The notes: a model not told the origin generated them from the letters alone. Positions 1-10,191 are shown, counted from the stretch's first letter. The stretch: DNA of 64,000 bases from Pleurotus djamor (GCA_029747585.1 JAPEVF010000116.1:41080-105079), one strand, 5' to 3'. A program made the numbers and translations.

Positions 1-2192
1 TGGCCTACCGTTCTGTTGCAGGGCGTCGAGTACCCAGACAAAACGGCTCTTCACAAGTAGGACATAAGCTCTTACTCCCACTCCAATTAACATGAGTTTA
101 GGGTCTTGAACAAAATTAATACCTTGCCCCCTTTGGTCACACCTTCGGAGGTGAGAAATACACATACTACGAGGTCATGGAGTTGTTAAACACGCTTTGA
201 ATAGATTGAACGCCTTCGGCATCAATTAAGTCGGGTGCAGCGCAATGAAGCTTTCTTGCTTCATGCAGGGGACTGTGCTGAAAGCTTTGATGCTTGTACC
301 CATGTACGCGTCTTCTTTCGATCTCGCAATGTGACAAGGCTAATGTAAACGCGCCTTCCCCAAGGAAAATATATCCTCAAAGATCGGGCTCATTCTATCG
401 TTCTCCCTCATCGTTATCTGGGGTGCGCGTTTGCCTGTCGTAAGTGGTGTGGTATAGGTTCTACGCTCCCGTGATGTGATATGGTCTCCAAAAATTAGGT
501 ACGGATCGGGAGAATTGCAGGGCAATATGCGAAGCCACGCAGTAGCAGCACCGAAACTATCAACGGCAAGACCGTTATGAGCTTCCGGTGGGTTGTTTCG
601 TCAAACACCTTCCTCCATCTGTTCATTCGTTCCTTTGTCCAGTGGAGATAATGTTAACGGGTGAGCGACTACCTTGCGGGAACGGGCAGTCCCTCATCTC
701 GCATTCAGACTGGACCCAGAAGATCGTACTCCCGACCCAGATCGTTTATTACGGTGTGTGGATCTCTCGTCTTTCTTCTGCCGATTCATCCTCATCTTTG
801 TCCACAAGGGCTTACTTCCACTCTTCCACCACCCTCAACTACCTTCGTGGGCTCTTATCCTCGGGTTTTGCCTCCCTGCACCATCCAAAGGACTGGTCAT
901 TGAGTCATGTCCGTTCTCCTTCTCTCCGGTGAGTCAAATTGTGTATACACGCCCTCTTTCGCATGTTCTCTATCCCACCTGACACCCGACATGCCTCTGC
1001 AGCGAAGAATTTGAAACAATCGTCGAAGGCCTCTCCGATGCGCTTGACTTCAGCCGGACCATCGGTATTGAAACCATGCCTCCTTACGAAGCCGGTGGTG
1101 CCCGCGAAACACTGGGAGAAGTAGACTTCTACACAAGCCACGAAGGGCTTATGCTGGACTACGAACAGGCTTTGACTCGAGAATTCCCTTTGCCGTCCTC
1201 TTTGACTACTTCAACCAAATCAAAGGCACATTACAATGCTGGCGCACATTTCNTGTGGATTGGCGACAGGACGAGACAGCTAACGGGTGCACACGTTGAG
1301 TATTTCCGAGGAATTCGAAACCCTATCGGCATCAAGGTCGGACCATCTATGGCTACCGATGAATTGGTTAGGTTGTTGGATAGTACGTCTTTGTTTGACC
1401 ATGTGGTCCTTTCCTTAAGGTTCTGACCCTCATTACACCAAAGTTGTAAATCCTGACAAGGAGAGTGGGCGAGTCACTCTGATCACCCGCTACGGTGCTG
1501 CAAAGGTGAGTATACCTGCCCTCCTCGATGTTCTCGTTCCAAACACCCACCCCCTCTAGATCGATGATCACCTCGCCAGCCACATCAAGGCCGTTCAAGA
1601 GTCCCAACACCCAGTCATCTGGATATGCGATCCGATGCACGGAAAGTGCGTTTNTTNNGTCCCCTTTCTTCTCTCATATCCCTAACATTAANTCTAAACA
1701 CCTCATAGCACCTTAACTTCGAGTACTGGCTTGAAAACACGTACCTTTGGCACGATCATTAGCGAGTTAACAGCGTGCTTGCGGATCCACACTGAATGTA
1801 ACTCACGCCTGGGTGGTGTCAGCCTTGAGTTTACGGGTGAATTGAATGATGAAGGATTTAGTGTTACTGAGTGCCTTGGTGGTAGTATGGAGNTGAGNGA
1901 GGAACAACTGGGCTTGCGTTATCAGGTAAGNCCAATCAACGCGATTGACGAGAATGAATCTGATGTCATCATGTTTGCAGTCGTTCTGCGATCCCAGGTT
2001 GAACTTCGAGCAATCTCTCGGTAAGACTTGTCCCTGCGCATTGATTGTGTCGTCATTATTGACCCCAACCCTGTAGACGTTGCTTTCCTGATTTCCAATC
2101 ACTTCAAAAACGAACGGAGAGGCCAAAAGCAAGGCCAATCCGACATCTTGTACTCTGAATTAGGTGGTCGTATTCGCAAAACAAATCCGTGA
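1..2192 (+). CDS. Class II 3-deoxy-D-arabino-heptulosonate-7-phosphate synthase, 5' end missing
   Basis: Catalyses the first step of the shikimate pathway, condensing phosphoenolpyruvate and erythrose 4-phosphate. I read 14 exons: ..56, 102-150, 205-303, 365-439, 499-587, 643-660, 709-753, 809-928, 1003-1382, 1444-1505, 1560-1645, 1709-1925, 1981-2020, 2077-2192. All joins keep frame. Plant-type class II hallmarks appear in order: [132 protein letters not shown] and [18 protein letters not shown]. The metal-binding Cys and the CDPMHGN and CDPR segments are present. Only the first residues lie outside the window. Single Ns fall inside exons at 1252, 1893 and 1898. Family assignment is firm; two boundaries (the intron after 303 and the final stop) are the least certain. 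Confidence 0.93.
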
Positions 2193-2350
2193 GTATATCC
2201 ANTACAATGGCTACATACAAATGCCGGTAAAATACAAGTAATATCGAAAAGTATCATGGNGCGGTCGTAATATATCGTTATTTGATCGTGAAGATNGNAG
2301 ANTCNNNATGAGGATAGGGTATGNNNTTGATGCAAAGGTGANATGANTGA

Positions 2351-3810
2351 TTACTTCGTCTTGCGAGNTGTGGNTNNTGGNGGAGCCTCCTGNGCTGGGG
2401 GATCGTTCGNGGGAGGNNGGNCAGGAGGAGCGGGTGCTGGTGCTGGTGGATCGGGTTCTGCGCTAGGTACATCGGATGCTCNCCATGTACCTGGAATAAG
2501 TGCGACAGGNAGAATCCAAGTAGCACTTAAAATAACACCTAGGCCTGANGGAAAAACANATAGCGTAAGAAAGAGCTANNGGNTAGCCTTGGGAGGTCGT
2601 ACCTTCATCGTAAGATTTAACCGTGCTCCAGCTCCAAGCGATGAAGCCTCCGATATAACCGACGAAAGGGACGATCCGTTGGATGAGNAGAAGGGCTGGN
2701 AGGAGGGGCGCAGGTACNGCTGAGGTAGGGATGTTGTCTGCGAGCCATTTGAGCGCGGTCGTAATCATGGCGGCCCGCTTTGTGGCTTCGATCGTCTTGT
2801 CGTTGAGGATGTCAAGTACTGGGGGAGGAAGGTATCTANNATGATNNCATTNGAAATGATGAAGCTAAGGNCNGNGANGNNAAACATACAGTTTATAGCC
2901 CCACCAGAAAGCTTGGAAAGATAGGTTTGTTTTGGACGGGACCCAGATCTTCTTTTCCTTNGTACGAGCTGGCTTCTTTCCAGGAGTGGGACTAGGTTTG
3001 NTNCCAGNNTCACCTTTGGGTGAGCGAGGCCATGGCCACCAGCCAATTTGTCGTGGTGGAGGGGCATCCGCCGCAGGGGGCGCATTGGGTAACGTACTGA
3101 GCGTAGCGATNTCAACGGTCGAATCCTTGGTTGGAATCAGGGGGACGTAGAGCATCACGGTGGGATCNTCNTCNTCGTCNTCGTCACCTTCGTCCTGTCC
3201 CTCTTTCGGTACATGATGATGAGGAGCATGGAGNTTCTCCAATACAGACCAAACAGAGGTNCGNTCTTCCGGCTCNCCATTCATCACCGAAGGCGACGAA
3301 AGAAGGGAAATGAAGGTCTTGTCTTTAATTGGGGTTGATCCNGGTGGTGGAAGACATCTGCCCTTNGAGTCNCGGGCAGGGGGGAGNGCTTTGGGAGCCT
3401 TAGANGGACGCTTGGATGGATCAGGAGGNGGGGGAAGTTGGTCNATNAGAGTCTGTATCCTATGGGCAATGGTCGATGCATCCGGGGCATCGTCGGNTAC
3501 NTCGGGCAAGTCCTCGATGGCTAAGTCATCTAACACACCACTTNNNTCAGTNCNCAATGCCTTTCAAACCNGAAAAAGTAGGCTATGACTCACTTTTACC
3601 CCAAAACTTGAGCTTGGTTTTCCAGTCGCCACTTGTTCTCGGATCGCCGGATTGGGCCATGTCGTCGTTGTCGGNATGTTCCCNAGNGGTACTTGCTGCG
3701 CTGTNCGATGAAGNGGGNGCGGTGTACTTGATGTTGTCTGCGACGGTCTTGACGAGGCGATTGAGGACGTATGGGACGCTGACTGCCCTTGAATCAGAAG
3801 AAAANGACAT
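2351..3810 (-). CDS. Unknown fungal protein with C-terminal hydrophobic segments
   Basis: I do not recognise a named family. Four exons read on the minus strand: 3810-3600, 3540-2890, 2835-2603 and 2538-2351, giving about 427 residues. Frame is kept at each join. The N-terminal 70 residues begin MXFSSDSRAVSVPYVLNRL and include a helix-like stretch (VLNRLVKTVADNIKY). The middle is low-complexity, Pro/Asp/Glu rich, with WWPWPRSPKG and FQAFWWGYKL. The C-terminal part (LPPPVLDILNDKTIEATKRA, then RIVPFVGYIGGFIAWSW, then GVILSATWILPVALIPGTW) has two hydrophobic stretches and ends in a Pro/Ala-rich tail. That suggests a membrane-anchored or monotopic protein. It shares a roughly 160 bp divergent promoter with the PIH1 gene. 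Many Ns make exact residues uncertain. Confidence 0.7.
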
Positions 3811-3967
3811 TGTGCCTTGAANTTATATTGGGTCTNTATTGAACGTGCATNATCCCGACNACTTGCCTTTTATTGATNCTGCNNNGTTNNNCCTGCGCTG
3901 ANCNTGNGGTNNGNCCANATCCGTTCCCACATTCNCAAAACGACCACNNTGCTCANNANCATCGACA

Positions 3968-5222
3968 ATGGCAGCGACGNCNACNATCAACCTNNCCCCT
4001 TCAGCAGGTTTCTGNATAAAATCCTCCATCATATCNACTAAAACGAAAATATTCGTGAACATTGCATACGATACTCAAGTNCCTCCTCCTCAGACCCCTT
4101 CAGACGACTATACAACATGGTTCGTGCCCGTCGTCGTGTCCGACGGCCGCAAAGATACGGACAAGGCTGGCTCTCCATGTCTTGTCTTCGACTGTGTCTA
4201 TAACACGATGATCAAGTCGCGTATNNTGAGAGACACNGACGGNGAGTTCAAGGTCTTCNTCATCGAGCTTTCTCTACAACGAATNGAGGCNCAATCNAAC
4301 AACACCATCCTTTTATCGCGTCAAATAAAGACNCCCAANATCGCTTCCAAGGGCAAGCTCAACAAGCGCACNGTCACCNTTCCTACNTCNTTACTGGANG
4401 CTTCTGNGNNNCCNGNTGCTCCNGCTGCACCACCTACCAAAAAGCTGATCGANGAGCTNACACCGACNTCTCAGAANCCCAAGCCNAGCAANTCTATNCT
4501 NAAAAACGTAAAGCCAGAANCNTNNCCCNTNGCGTCAACTTCNTCGTCNNCNANNNNCNNGGTGCCNGCNNACACNGNTGCCNCAAGTCTCGTGNGTCTA
4601 CTTCCTTGANATCGTACTTNCCTNGCTCACCNCGAATNNNNNATTTCCNACAGAACCGTCCNTCATGGTCATGGTCACTTGGGTCTTCCGGTANCTCAGA
4701 GAGCGAGGTTAAGNTAACNATCNTAGTTCCNTCGCTTGTACGCNNTTCTNTNCAATANACCTCTNCTCCNTTGTTAACCATCTCNCAGACATATNNTCAG
4801 ATNGANAAGGCTGAACTAGATCTTTCANCNTCTTACNTCCGACTTCACGTTCCTTCNCTNTACCANCTNGAAATNGACCTCGAACTAAGNGATGCAGAAA
4901 TNATCTTCAATGCATCATCATCNGGTAAATCTGGANCGCAGGGTACTTCCATATCCGCATCAGACATAACATCNTCTCCTGATNCTTCANCGGACTCGAG
5001 TGGTGANNCNAATTNNNGTCNCTNCTCTCANCGNTTNACTGACGTGCTCGTCGTCTTGNTNNAGACGAGACAAAGCAAATCCTGTCACTNAANCGACACG
5101 TCAGGACACGAGGACGANCNACGCAATCGTCTGTCCCAACTCCGCCATCCCAATGGCTCAAATCGGACGACGCACGCGCTGAATGGATAGTCANGAAAGG
5201 NGTGCTAGTCGTCTACGTCTAG
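3968..5222 (+). CDS. PIH1: PIH1 domain protein (Nop17/PIH1D1-like, R2TP co-chaperone)
   Basis: Pih1 proteins bridge Hsp90/Tah1 to the Rvb1-Rvb2 ATPases in the R2TP complex, which assembles box C/D snoRNPs, RNA polymerases and PIKK kinases. The N-terminal half carries the PIH1 signature: AGFXIKSS, KTKIFVNIAYDTQ, WFVPVVVSDGRKDTDKAGSP, CLVFDCVYNTMI and IELSLQR. The C-terminal half has the CS-like PIH1 ending: RLHVP, DLELXDAEXIFNASS and the terminal strand DDARAEWIVXKGVLVVYV before TAG. At least one intron is needed near 4590-4660, where the frame changes, and probably another near 5000-5100. Dense Ns prevent exact splice calls. Divergent from the preceding minus-strand gene. Confidence 0.85.
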
Positions 5223-5548
5223 TAGCTCTCCTCCATCTCCCTGAATAAAATAGCTCTTTTCCAANAGACNANCCACATGGNTGNTTNTGTGTTGCTCTAA
5301 CTTGGTGNCCTNGAAGCTTTATCGTGTGGCGTTAGCNCGAAAGNCTATTGACCTTTTCTTCGTTCAAGNCCTTTCACNCNGNTTAGCGAGCTTTTAGTNC
5401 GGTCNTCCGCGAGGCTNTGCGAGGCGTCGGNCCTGTTTCCATACTTGTTCAACAGCCCGTCGCCAAGAATTATGGTGTGAAGGATGGAATGTAGACCATT
5501 GCGCGAACTTANGACGCGTGCTACTCCTCCATCATCACAGTGAATGAG
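5223..5548. other. Intergenic, N-rich
   Basis: No gene is supported here. It contains the 3' flank of the PIH1 gene and the upstream region of small secreted protein A; short open frames on either strand lack any recognisable protein and are broken by Ns. Confidence 0.6.
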
Positions 5549-5555
5549 TATAAAA
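5549..5555 (+). promoter_or_regulatory. TATA box of small secreted protein A
   Basis: The sequence TATAAAA lies about 148 bp before the start codon. The same TATAAAA followed by a GCCAAC-like and CACTTCAxTAGTA leader occurs at the same relative place before copies B and C, which supports a shared strong core promoter. Confidence 0.75.
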
Positions 5556-5611
5556 TGGNTATTCACTGACCGANATACCCCAGCCAACTTTTTCAAGCCA
5601 CTTCAATAGTA

Positions 5612-5671
5612 GTAAGTCATCTTTCCANCTAAACCTTCAAGAATTCATTCACTGACCGCTTTCTTTCCTAG
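5612..5671 (+). other. 5' UTR intron of small secreted protein A
   Basis: A GTAAGT donor and a TTTCCTAG acceptor bracket 60 nt in the leader, 25 nt before the ATG. Copy B has an equivalent leader intron at 7017-7086. In copy C the donor position reads GTAGCC, so splicing there may be lost or weak. Confidence 0.6.
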
Positions 5672-5696
5672 GCTCGTAGTCAGCCAATCAATCACA

Positions 5697-5951
5697 ATGC
5701 GCGTCGCTCTCATCGTCCTCACCTTCGCCGTTGTGCTCGCCATCGCCAGCCCCAGCCCGGAAGTCGACGGAAAGAAGAAGGCTGTCAAGAAGCCCAAAGC
5801 TCCTAAGGCTCCTAAAGCCAAGAAGGGCAAGAAGGTTGCCGCTGCCGCCCCCGCCGCCCCCGTCGATGATGTCCCAGCTGCCGTTGACGACGCCCCCGTC
5901 GATGCCCCTGCTGACGCTCCTGCTGACGATGCCGCCCCCGCTGATGCGTAA
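5697..5951 (+). CDS. Small secreted Lys-rich/acidic protein, copy A
   Basis: An 84-residue protein of unknown function. Residues 1-18 (MRVALIVLTFAVVLAIAS) form a clear signal peptide. Residues about 24-47 are strongly basic (KKKAVKKPKAPKAPKAKKGK) and resemble a histone H1 tail in composition. Residues about 48-84 are Ala/Pro/Asp rich with repeated DDAP and ADAP units and many acids. There are no cysteines, so it is not a hydrophobin or a disulfide-stabilised effector. The single coding exon ends GCG TAA; a GTGAGT follows 6 nt later, at the position where copy B has a real intron. It is one of three paralogues within 3 kb and near-identical to C. Secretion is inferred from the signal peptide; cationic peptide, cell-wall or nucleic-acid-binding roles are guesses. 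Confidence 0.85.
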   Translation: MRVALIVLTFAVVLAIASPSPEVDGKKKAVKKPKAPKAPKAKKGKKVAAAAPAAPVDDVPAAVDDAPVDAPADAPADDAAPADA

Positions 5952-6957
5952 ATCCTTGTGAGTTCGATAACTCTCCGAGATCTCGGGTTTGTTGACACCA
6001 GACAATGCTGATAGGGTTCCACGGAGGATTTATTGAAATGTGCTTGATTTAGACACTGGCAGGTCAAAGATAGGTCCCATATCATACAGCGGAATCTATG
6101 GTAGATGTCTGTATCATACGTTCTATGTTTCTTTTCCGGTATTGAGGGATATAATGGAATTTATTTAAATCTATATTGAGCTCAGGAACAGACTCAACAG
6201 ACGTGCCGAGGAGGGAACCTGAACGGCAATCGTTGTTGAGTAGATGCAGGCACAATTACTTTACGTCTCAATTCATCGCAGACGTATCCTTTGCCGACGA
6301 TCCCAGTCAAGACTTTCTTCACACCAAGTTCAATTCGAGGAGGGAAGGGACTCCTAGAAATTGATGAGGTCCTCCCAAATCCGACCAGGCACAGAATTAG
6401 ACGGTTCGCCTTGGTTAGATTTGCTCAGTTAGTCCTCCCAAATTCAAGTTACTAGGTGGTCGATTGGGATACTATACTTATTCCGTTATGTCCGGTATGC
6501 AAAGGCAGGCCCACCACGTTGTACTAGCCACTACTTAGTCGAGGGCTATGGGACTCGGGCCGAGCCCGAAGTCGTTTTGGTTTGGTATGATTCGAGACCC
6601 TACCTAGCACAGCGAATCACCAAGCCATCATCGTTCGGGCAACACTGCAAGCCGCCCCTTGAAAAGCGTCAGAGTCTTCCAGGATCAGCTGTACTCCGGA
6701 GTATTGACGATTGATATATTGATAGCTGGCTGAAAATACGAGGGATGTCAAAATCTCAAAAGGCCTCTAAATGCAATGCTTGGCGGGTTTTGGGCCAGCA
6801 AATTAGGAAACTTGCGCAAAACTACGTGTCAATATAGCGGGGCCAAGCACAGACGCAGACGCTTCGACGTGAAGAATAAAGAAATGTCAAACTAACACCT
6901 TGCACTAATTTATTCGCTTGAAGGCTTGGACGACGACACCGCTGCAGCCCATTGCAG
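5952..6957. other. Intergenic between small secreted proteins A and B
   Basis: About 1 kb without a supportable gene. The first part is the 3' UTR of copy A; a block at about 6024-6063 (GGATTTATTGAAATGTGCTT and on) recurs in inverted orientation 3' of copy C. No transposase, tRNA or long open frame was seen. Confidence 0.65.
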
Positions 6958-6964
6958 TATAAAA
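6958..6964 (+). promoter_or_regulatory. TATA box of small secreted protein B
   Basis: TATAAAA 155 bp before the start codon, followed by the same AGCCAAC and CACTTCAGTAGTA leader block as copies A and C. Confidence 0.75.
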
Positions 6965-7112
6965 GCTGGATGAATACCCCTTGATTCATCAGCCAACCTT
7001 TTCAGCCACTTCAGTAGTAAGCCTCTCCTCCTTTACTCGCAGTCGCTGAATTCAAGACTCACTGACTACTATCGTATTTTATGTAGGCTTCAAAGTCAGC
7101 TAATCAATCACA

Positions 7113-7449
7113 ATGCGCGTCGCTTTGATCCTCCTCACCTTCGCCGTTGTGCTTGCCATCGCTAGCCCCGATGTTGATGGCAAGAAGGGAAAGAAAGCTA
7201 AGGGTGGTCTCAAGAAAGTGAAGGCCCCCAAGGGCAAGAAGGGCGGAAAGAAAGCAGCAGCAGCCGCTGCTCCTGCCCCAGTTGAGGATGCTCCTCCTGT
7301 GGCTGCTGATGACGCCCCCGTCGATGCCCCTGCCGCCGACGCTCCTGCTGATGCTCCTGCTGACGATGCTCCTGCTGATGACTCTGCTTGTAAGTTACTC
7401 CAACTCTCCCTAACTCATAGCGTACTTAAGCTCTCTTAAATCAACAGAA
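7113..7449 (+). CDS. Small secreted Lys-rich/acidic protein, copy B
   Basis: A 92-residue paralogue of A and C. It has the same signal peptide (MRVALILLTFAVVLAIAS), a glycine-containing basic block (GKKGKKAKGGLKKVKAPKGK) and a longer acidic Ala/Pro/Asp block (DDAPVDAPAADAPADAPADD). Exons are 7113-7389 and 7448-7449. The intron (GTAAGT to AACAG) falls inside the stop codon: the first exon ends in T and the second starts AA, making TAA. Reading on without splicing would add a different tail, so the spliced form matches the paralogues better. A leader intron is visible at 7017-7086. B differs from A and C at many sites, so it is the older duplicate. Confidence 0.82.
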
Positions 7450-8329
7450 TTGCAGAGATAATTGGCTGGAAACTTTCTCGGTCGTGCTCCGGGCTCTCCT
7501 AGTTGGTACTCTACTAGCACCCCTCGACCGTCAGGTTGCCCTAAATAGTCTATTTGGGTTATACTAAAAGTACTACGCTGCTACATTATGCTATATGATA
7601 TGCACCATTCTTCCCTGATACTATTGTAGAGGATTTGAGAATCTGGTTTCGCCCAAGTCGTCGTCGTGTTCCTGGGATGTCGAAGTCCGACGACCCTACT
7701 ATGCCTCCTATCGATTCGAGGCAACTAGGCTCAGCAAAAACGTCACTGGGCAACCACTGGTCTTGAACTCATTGGTATACTAGAGTGCATTATAAGCCTT
7801 ATATAGAGCCGCTCACCTTGGACCTCAGGCCTCAGAGACGACACTCAGAGATGTGCGACTGGATAGTCAGGGAAACCATGTGAGATAGAGCCACCTCCCA
7901 TGTTCTAAAGAATCTGCTTTGCATGCCATTGCCCAGGGTCGCGTATACAGGCTTCCCTACGAGCATGAAGAGCTCTGTGACACTCAATTTTACAAAAGTG
8001 TGCTCACGAGGAATCTAGTGACGCAAAGTTATGCTTGGACGCTGCCACATTGTGAGATTAGGAGTGAGAAACCATCAGTTGCCTGAGACTTCGTCACTGA
8101 CTCAAAATCGTTCATAACATAGAGGTGTACTTGCGGGCCACCCCAGAGGCACTGCACCCTTAATCACTGATACATGATGGGCTTCTACTTGGACGAGGAC
8201 CGGGTCACAAGGCTAGCATCACGCAAAAACAAGAGAATCGAGCAACCCATATCCCATTATATAAGTTCTAAGTACCGGTTGAAGTAAACGTATTCTACAG
8301 ATCTATCGTAGCACGGAAACGATAAACCC
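7450..8329. other. Intergenic between small secreted proteins B and C
   Basis: Nearly 900 bp without a supportable coding region, RNA gene or mobile element. Short open frames only. Confidence 0.6.
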
Positions 8330-8440
8330 GCCAGTGTCTAAGTCAAGCACATTTCAATAAATCCTCTGAGAAACCCTAGGATCATCGGTTCGAGTCAGTC
8401 ATGAATCGAGGCTTCTGTGGCTGATCAAACTCACAAGAAT

Positions 8441-8689
8441 TTACGCATCGGCGTCAGCAGGGGGAGCATCGTCGACGGGGGCATCAACGGGGGCATCGTC
8501 AGCGGCAGCTGGGACATCATCGACGGGGGCGGCGGGGGCGGCNGCAGCAACCTTCTTGCCCTTCTTGGCTTTAGGAGCCTTAGGAGCTTTGGGCTTCTTG
8601 ACAGCCTTCTTCTTTCCGTCGACTTCCGGGCTGGGGCTGGCGATGGCGAGCACAACGGCGAAGGTGAGGACGATGAGAGCGACGCGCAT
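8441..8689 (-). CDS. Small secreted Lys-rich/acidic protein, copy C (inverted)
   Basis: An 82-residue protein on the minus strand, facing copy A. It is identical to A through the signal peptide and the basic block, apart from one unresolved base at 8543. It diverges only in the acidic tail (VDAPVDDAPPADADA). Leader, TATAAAA box (8823-8829, minus) and a 3' UTR block are also shared with A, so the duplication covered the whole transcription unit. The start is the ATG at 8689; an upstream in-frame extension exists but lies in the leader conserved as UTR in the other copies. Function unknown. Confidence 0.83.
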   Translation of the reverse strand: MRVALIVLTFAVVLAIASPSPEVDGKKKAVKKPKAPKAPKAKKGKKVAXAAPAAPVDDVPAAADDAPVDAPVDDAPPADADA

Positions 8690-8822
8690 TGTGATTGATT
8701 GGCTGACTACGAGCCTAGGCAAAAAAGCGATCAGTGAATGCCTGAAGGTTTAGTTAGGAAGAGGGCTACTATTGAAGTGGCTTGAAAAAGTTGGCTGAGG
8801 AACGACGGTCAGTGAATAGCCA

Positions 8823-8829
8823 TTTTATA
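8823..8829 (-). promoter_or_regulatory. TATA box of small secreted protein C
   Basis: TATAAAA on the minus strand followed by TGGCTATTCACTGACC, matching the promoter of copy A base for base over this stretch. Confidence 0.75.
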
Positions 8830-9210
8830 TTTCATTCTTCGCTGGGAGGTTTGCAAGGTCGACAGGACCATTCTGACTTTCAGACTATACTGCTTGGAAA
8901 GATGAGCCATGAAACACAAACCGATGTCCTAAAAGCTAATGCCAAGTTTGGTCGAATGCTGGGTTTAAAGGACTGCTAGTTAGTAGTCCGATGTTTGCTG
9001 GACTATGTACCTGAAAACTCCGCGATGTTAACGCGATTCTGAAAGCGATTCTGGTATTTCAAATTTGAGGACGTTGAAATAAATATACAAGTAACAACTG
9101 GGACGAATGGGTCCACAGAGAACAAGGCTGTGAAATGTTTAGCCCTCCTCATGATGGTAGTCCCAGATGCGTCGCACTTACTAGCACACTACCAATTTCA
9201 CGCTCCTGAT
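8830..9210. other. Intergenic
   Basis: Upstream region of copy C and 3' flank of the repeat protein gene. Nothing further recognised. Confidence 0.55.
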
Positions 9211-9953
9211 TCACTTCGTCCATTTAGTGAAGGCATCTTTAACTTGCGTCGCTGCTGATTGGGCTACTTCGGAGTTCTTGGCTCCATTGAAGGTGTCTTT
9301 AACCCGTGTTGTTGATGATTGAACCACTTCGGAGTTCTTGGCTTCATTGAAGGCGCCTTTGACCCAGCCACCAGCAGACGTGGCTTTCTCGGAAATGTTG
9401 GCTTTGTTGTAACTATCCTTAACCCAGTCACCAGCAGACGCTACCGTCTCGGAATTTTTGGCTCCATTGAAGGTACGACCCACAGACTGGACCATGTCTG
9501 TTGCTTGAGTCGAAGCTTTGCCACCAAATTGCCTCACGGTCTGCTCGGCGACGATCAGCGGTCAATCGCTAGTATCACTGTCACGTAATCCATGACCGAC
9601 CTCTGCGCCCTTCTTCACAGCATCGATGACAGCTTGTTTGAAAACTGGGAGACAAGTTGAATTGATGTTGACTAGCCACCTTCGAAGAACAACAAACCTG
9701 TGTACCGGTAAAATGCGTAGCCAGCCGCCGATACACTTGCCACCACGCCTGCAATGGTCATATAGCGCAGTATTTCTAGGGACAACGAGCCATTGTAGAA
9801 GTGGACATTATTAGGGGAGGTGGTTGGGCGTTGGCGGGAAGACGATCGGTAACGCGTGCCTAAGAACGGCTGAACGATACGCGGCCGGTAAATTGGAATT
9901 ATGGGTAATAGCTTTGTCTGTGTCAGCTTTCGAACGAGCCTAGTGGCGGACAT
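9211..9953 (-). CDS. Putative mitochondrial membrane protein with 20-residue tandem repeats
   Basis: No named family recognised. Exon 1 (9953-9698) starts MSATRLVRKLTQTKLLPIIP, an Arg/Lys-rich, acid-poor N-terminus like a mitochondrial presequence, then a hydrophobic helix (YMTIAGVVASVSAAGYAFY). Exon 2 starts at 9644 (VFKQAVIDAVKKGAEVGHGL). The last exon has 4.5 tandem copies of a 20-residue amphipathic unit, about V-K-D-x-F-N-x-A-K-N-S-E-x-x-x-S-A-x-x-x, encoded by a 60-bp repeat (9214-9483). Such helices resemble apolipoprotein or LEA-like lipid-binding repeats. The join from exon 2 to exon 3 does not keep frame with any GT-AG pair I can see, so either a base error or an unusual splice lies near 9540-9600. 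Confidence 0.55.
9214..9483 (-). repeat. 60-bp coding tandem repeat, 4.5 copies
   Basis: Units on the minus strand at 9483-9424, 9423-9364, 9363-9304, 9303-9244 and a half unit at 9243-9214. The DNA core GGAGTTCTTGGCT (plus strand) recurs with 60-bp spacing, and each unit translates to exactly 20 residues. Confidence 0.85.
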
Positions 9954-10191
9954 TCTCGCGAGGCTCGCGAGAGATAGATGGTGGTGAACAGAGAAACTGG
10001 GAATTATGAGACCTTCGAAGGCTCAAGCTCAAGGTCGACCCATTAAAACGTGCAGGTTGGGGGTGACGCGGCGCTTCGGCATCCTTCTACAACACGAGTT
10101 ACTATACATAATACGATAATCCTAGATAAAGACCCATGTACACTATATACTATATTACTATATCAGAGTGCGCAAGATATACTGAGAATGA

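Noticed and set aside
5697..5951. Histone H1-like nuclear protein
   Set aside because: The Lys/Pro/Ala block looks like an H1 tail, but a clear signal peptide precedes it and no globular winged-helix domain is present.
8375..8400. Another B-box-like GGTTCGAGTC suggesting a tRNA
   Set aside because: It lies in the 3' flank of copy C with no cloverleaf and imperfect consensus.
5697..8689. Hydrophobin or cysteine-rich effector for the small secreted trio
   Set aside because: None of the three mature sequences contains a cysteine.
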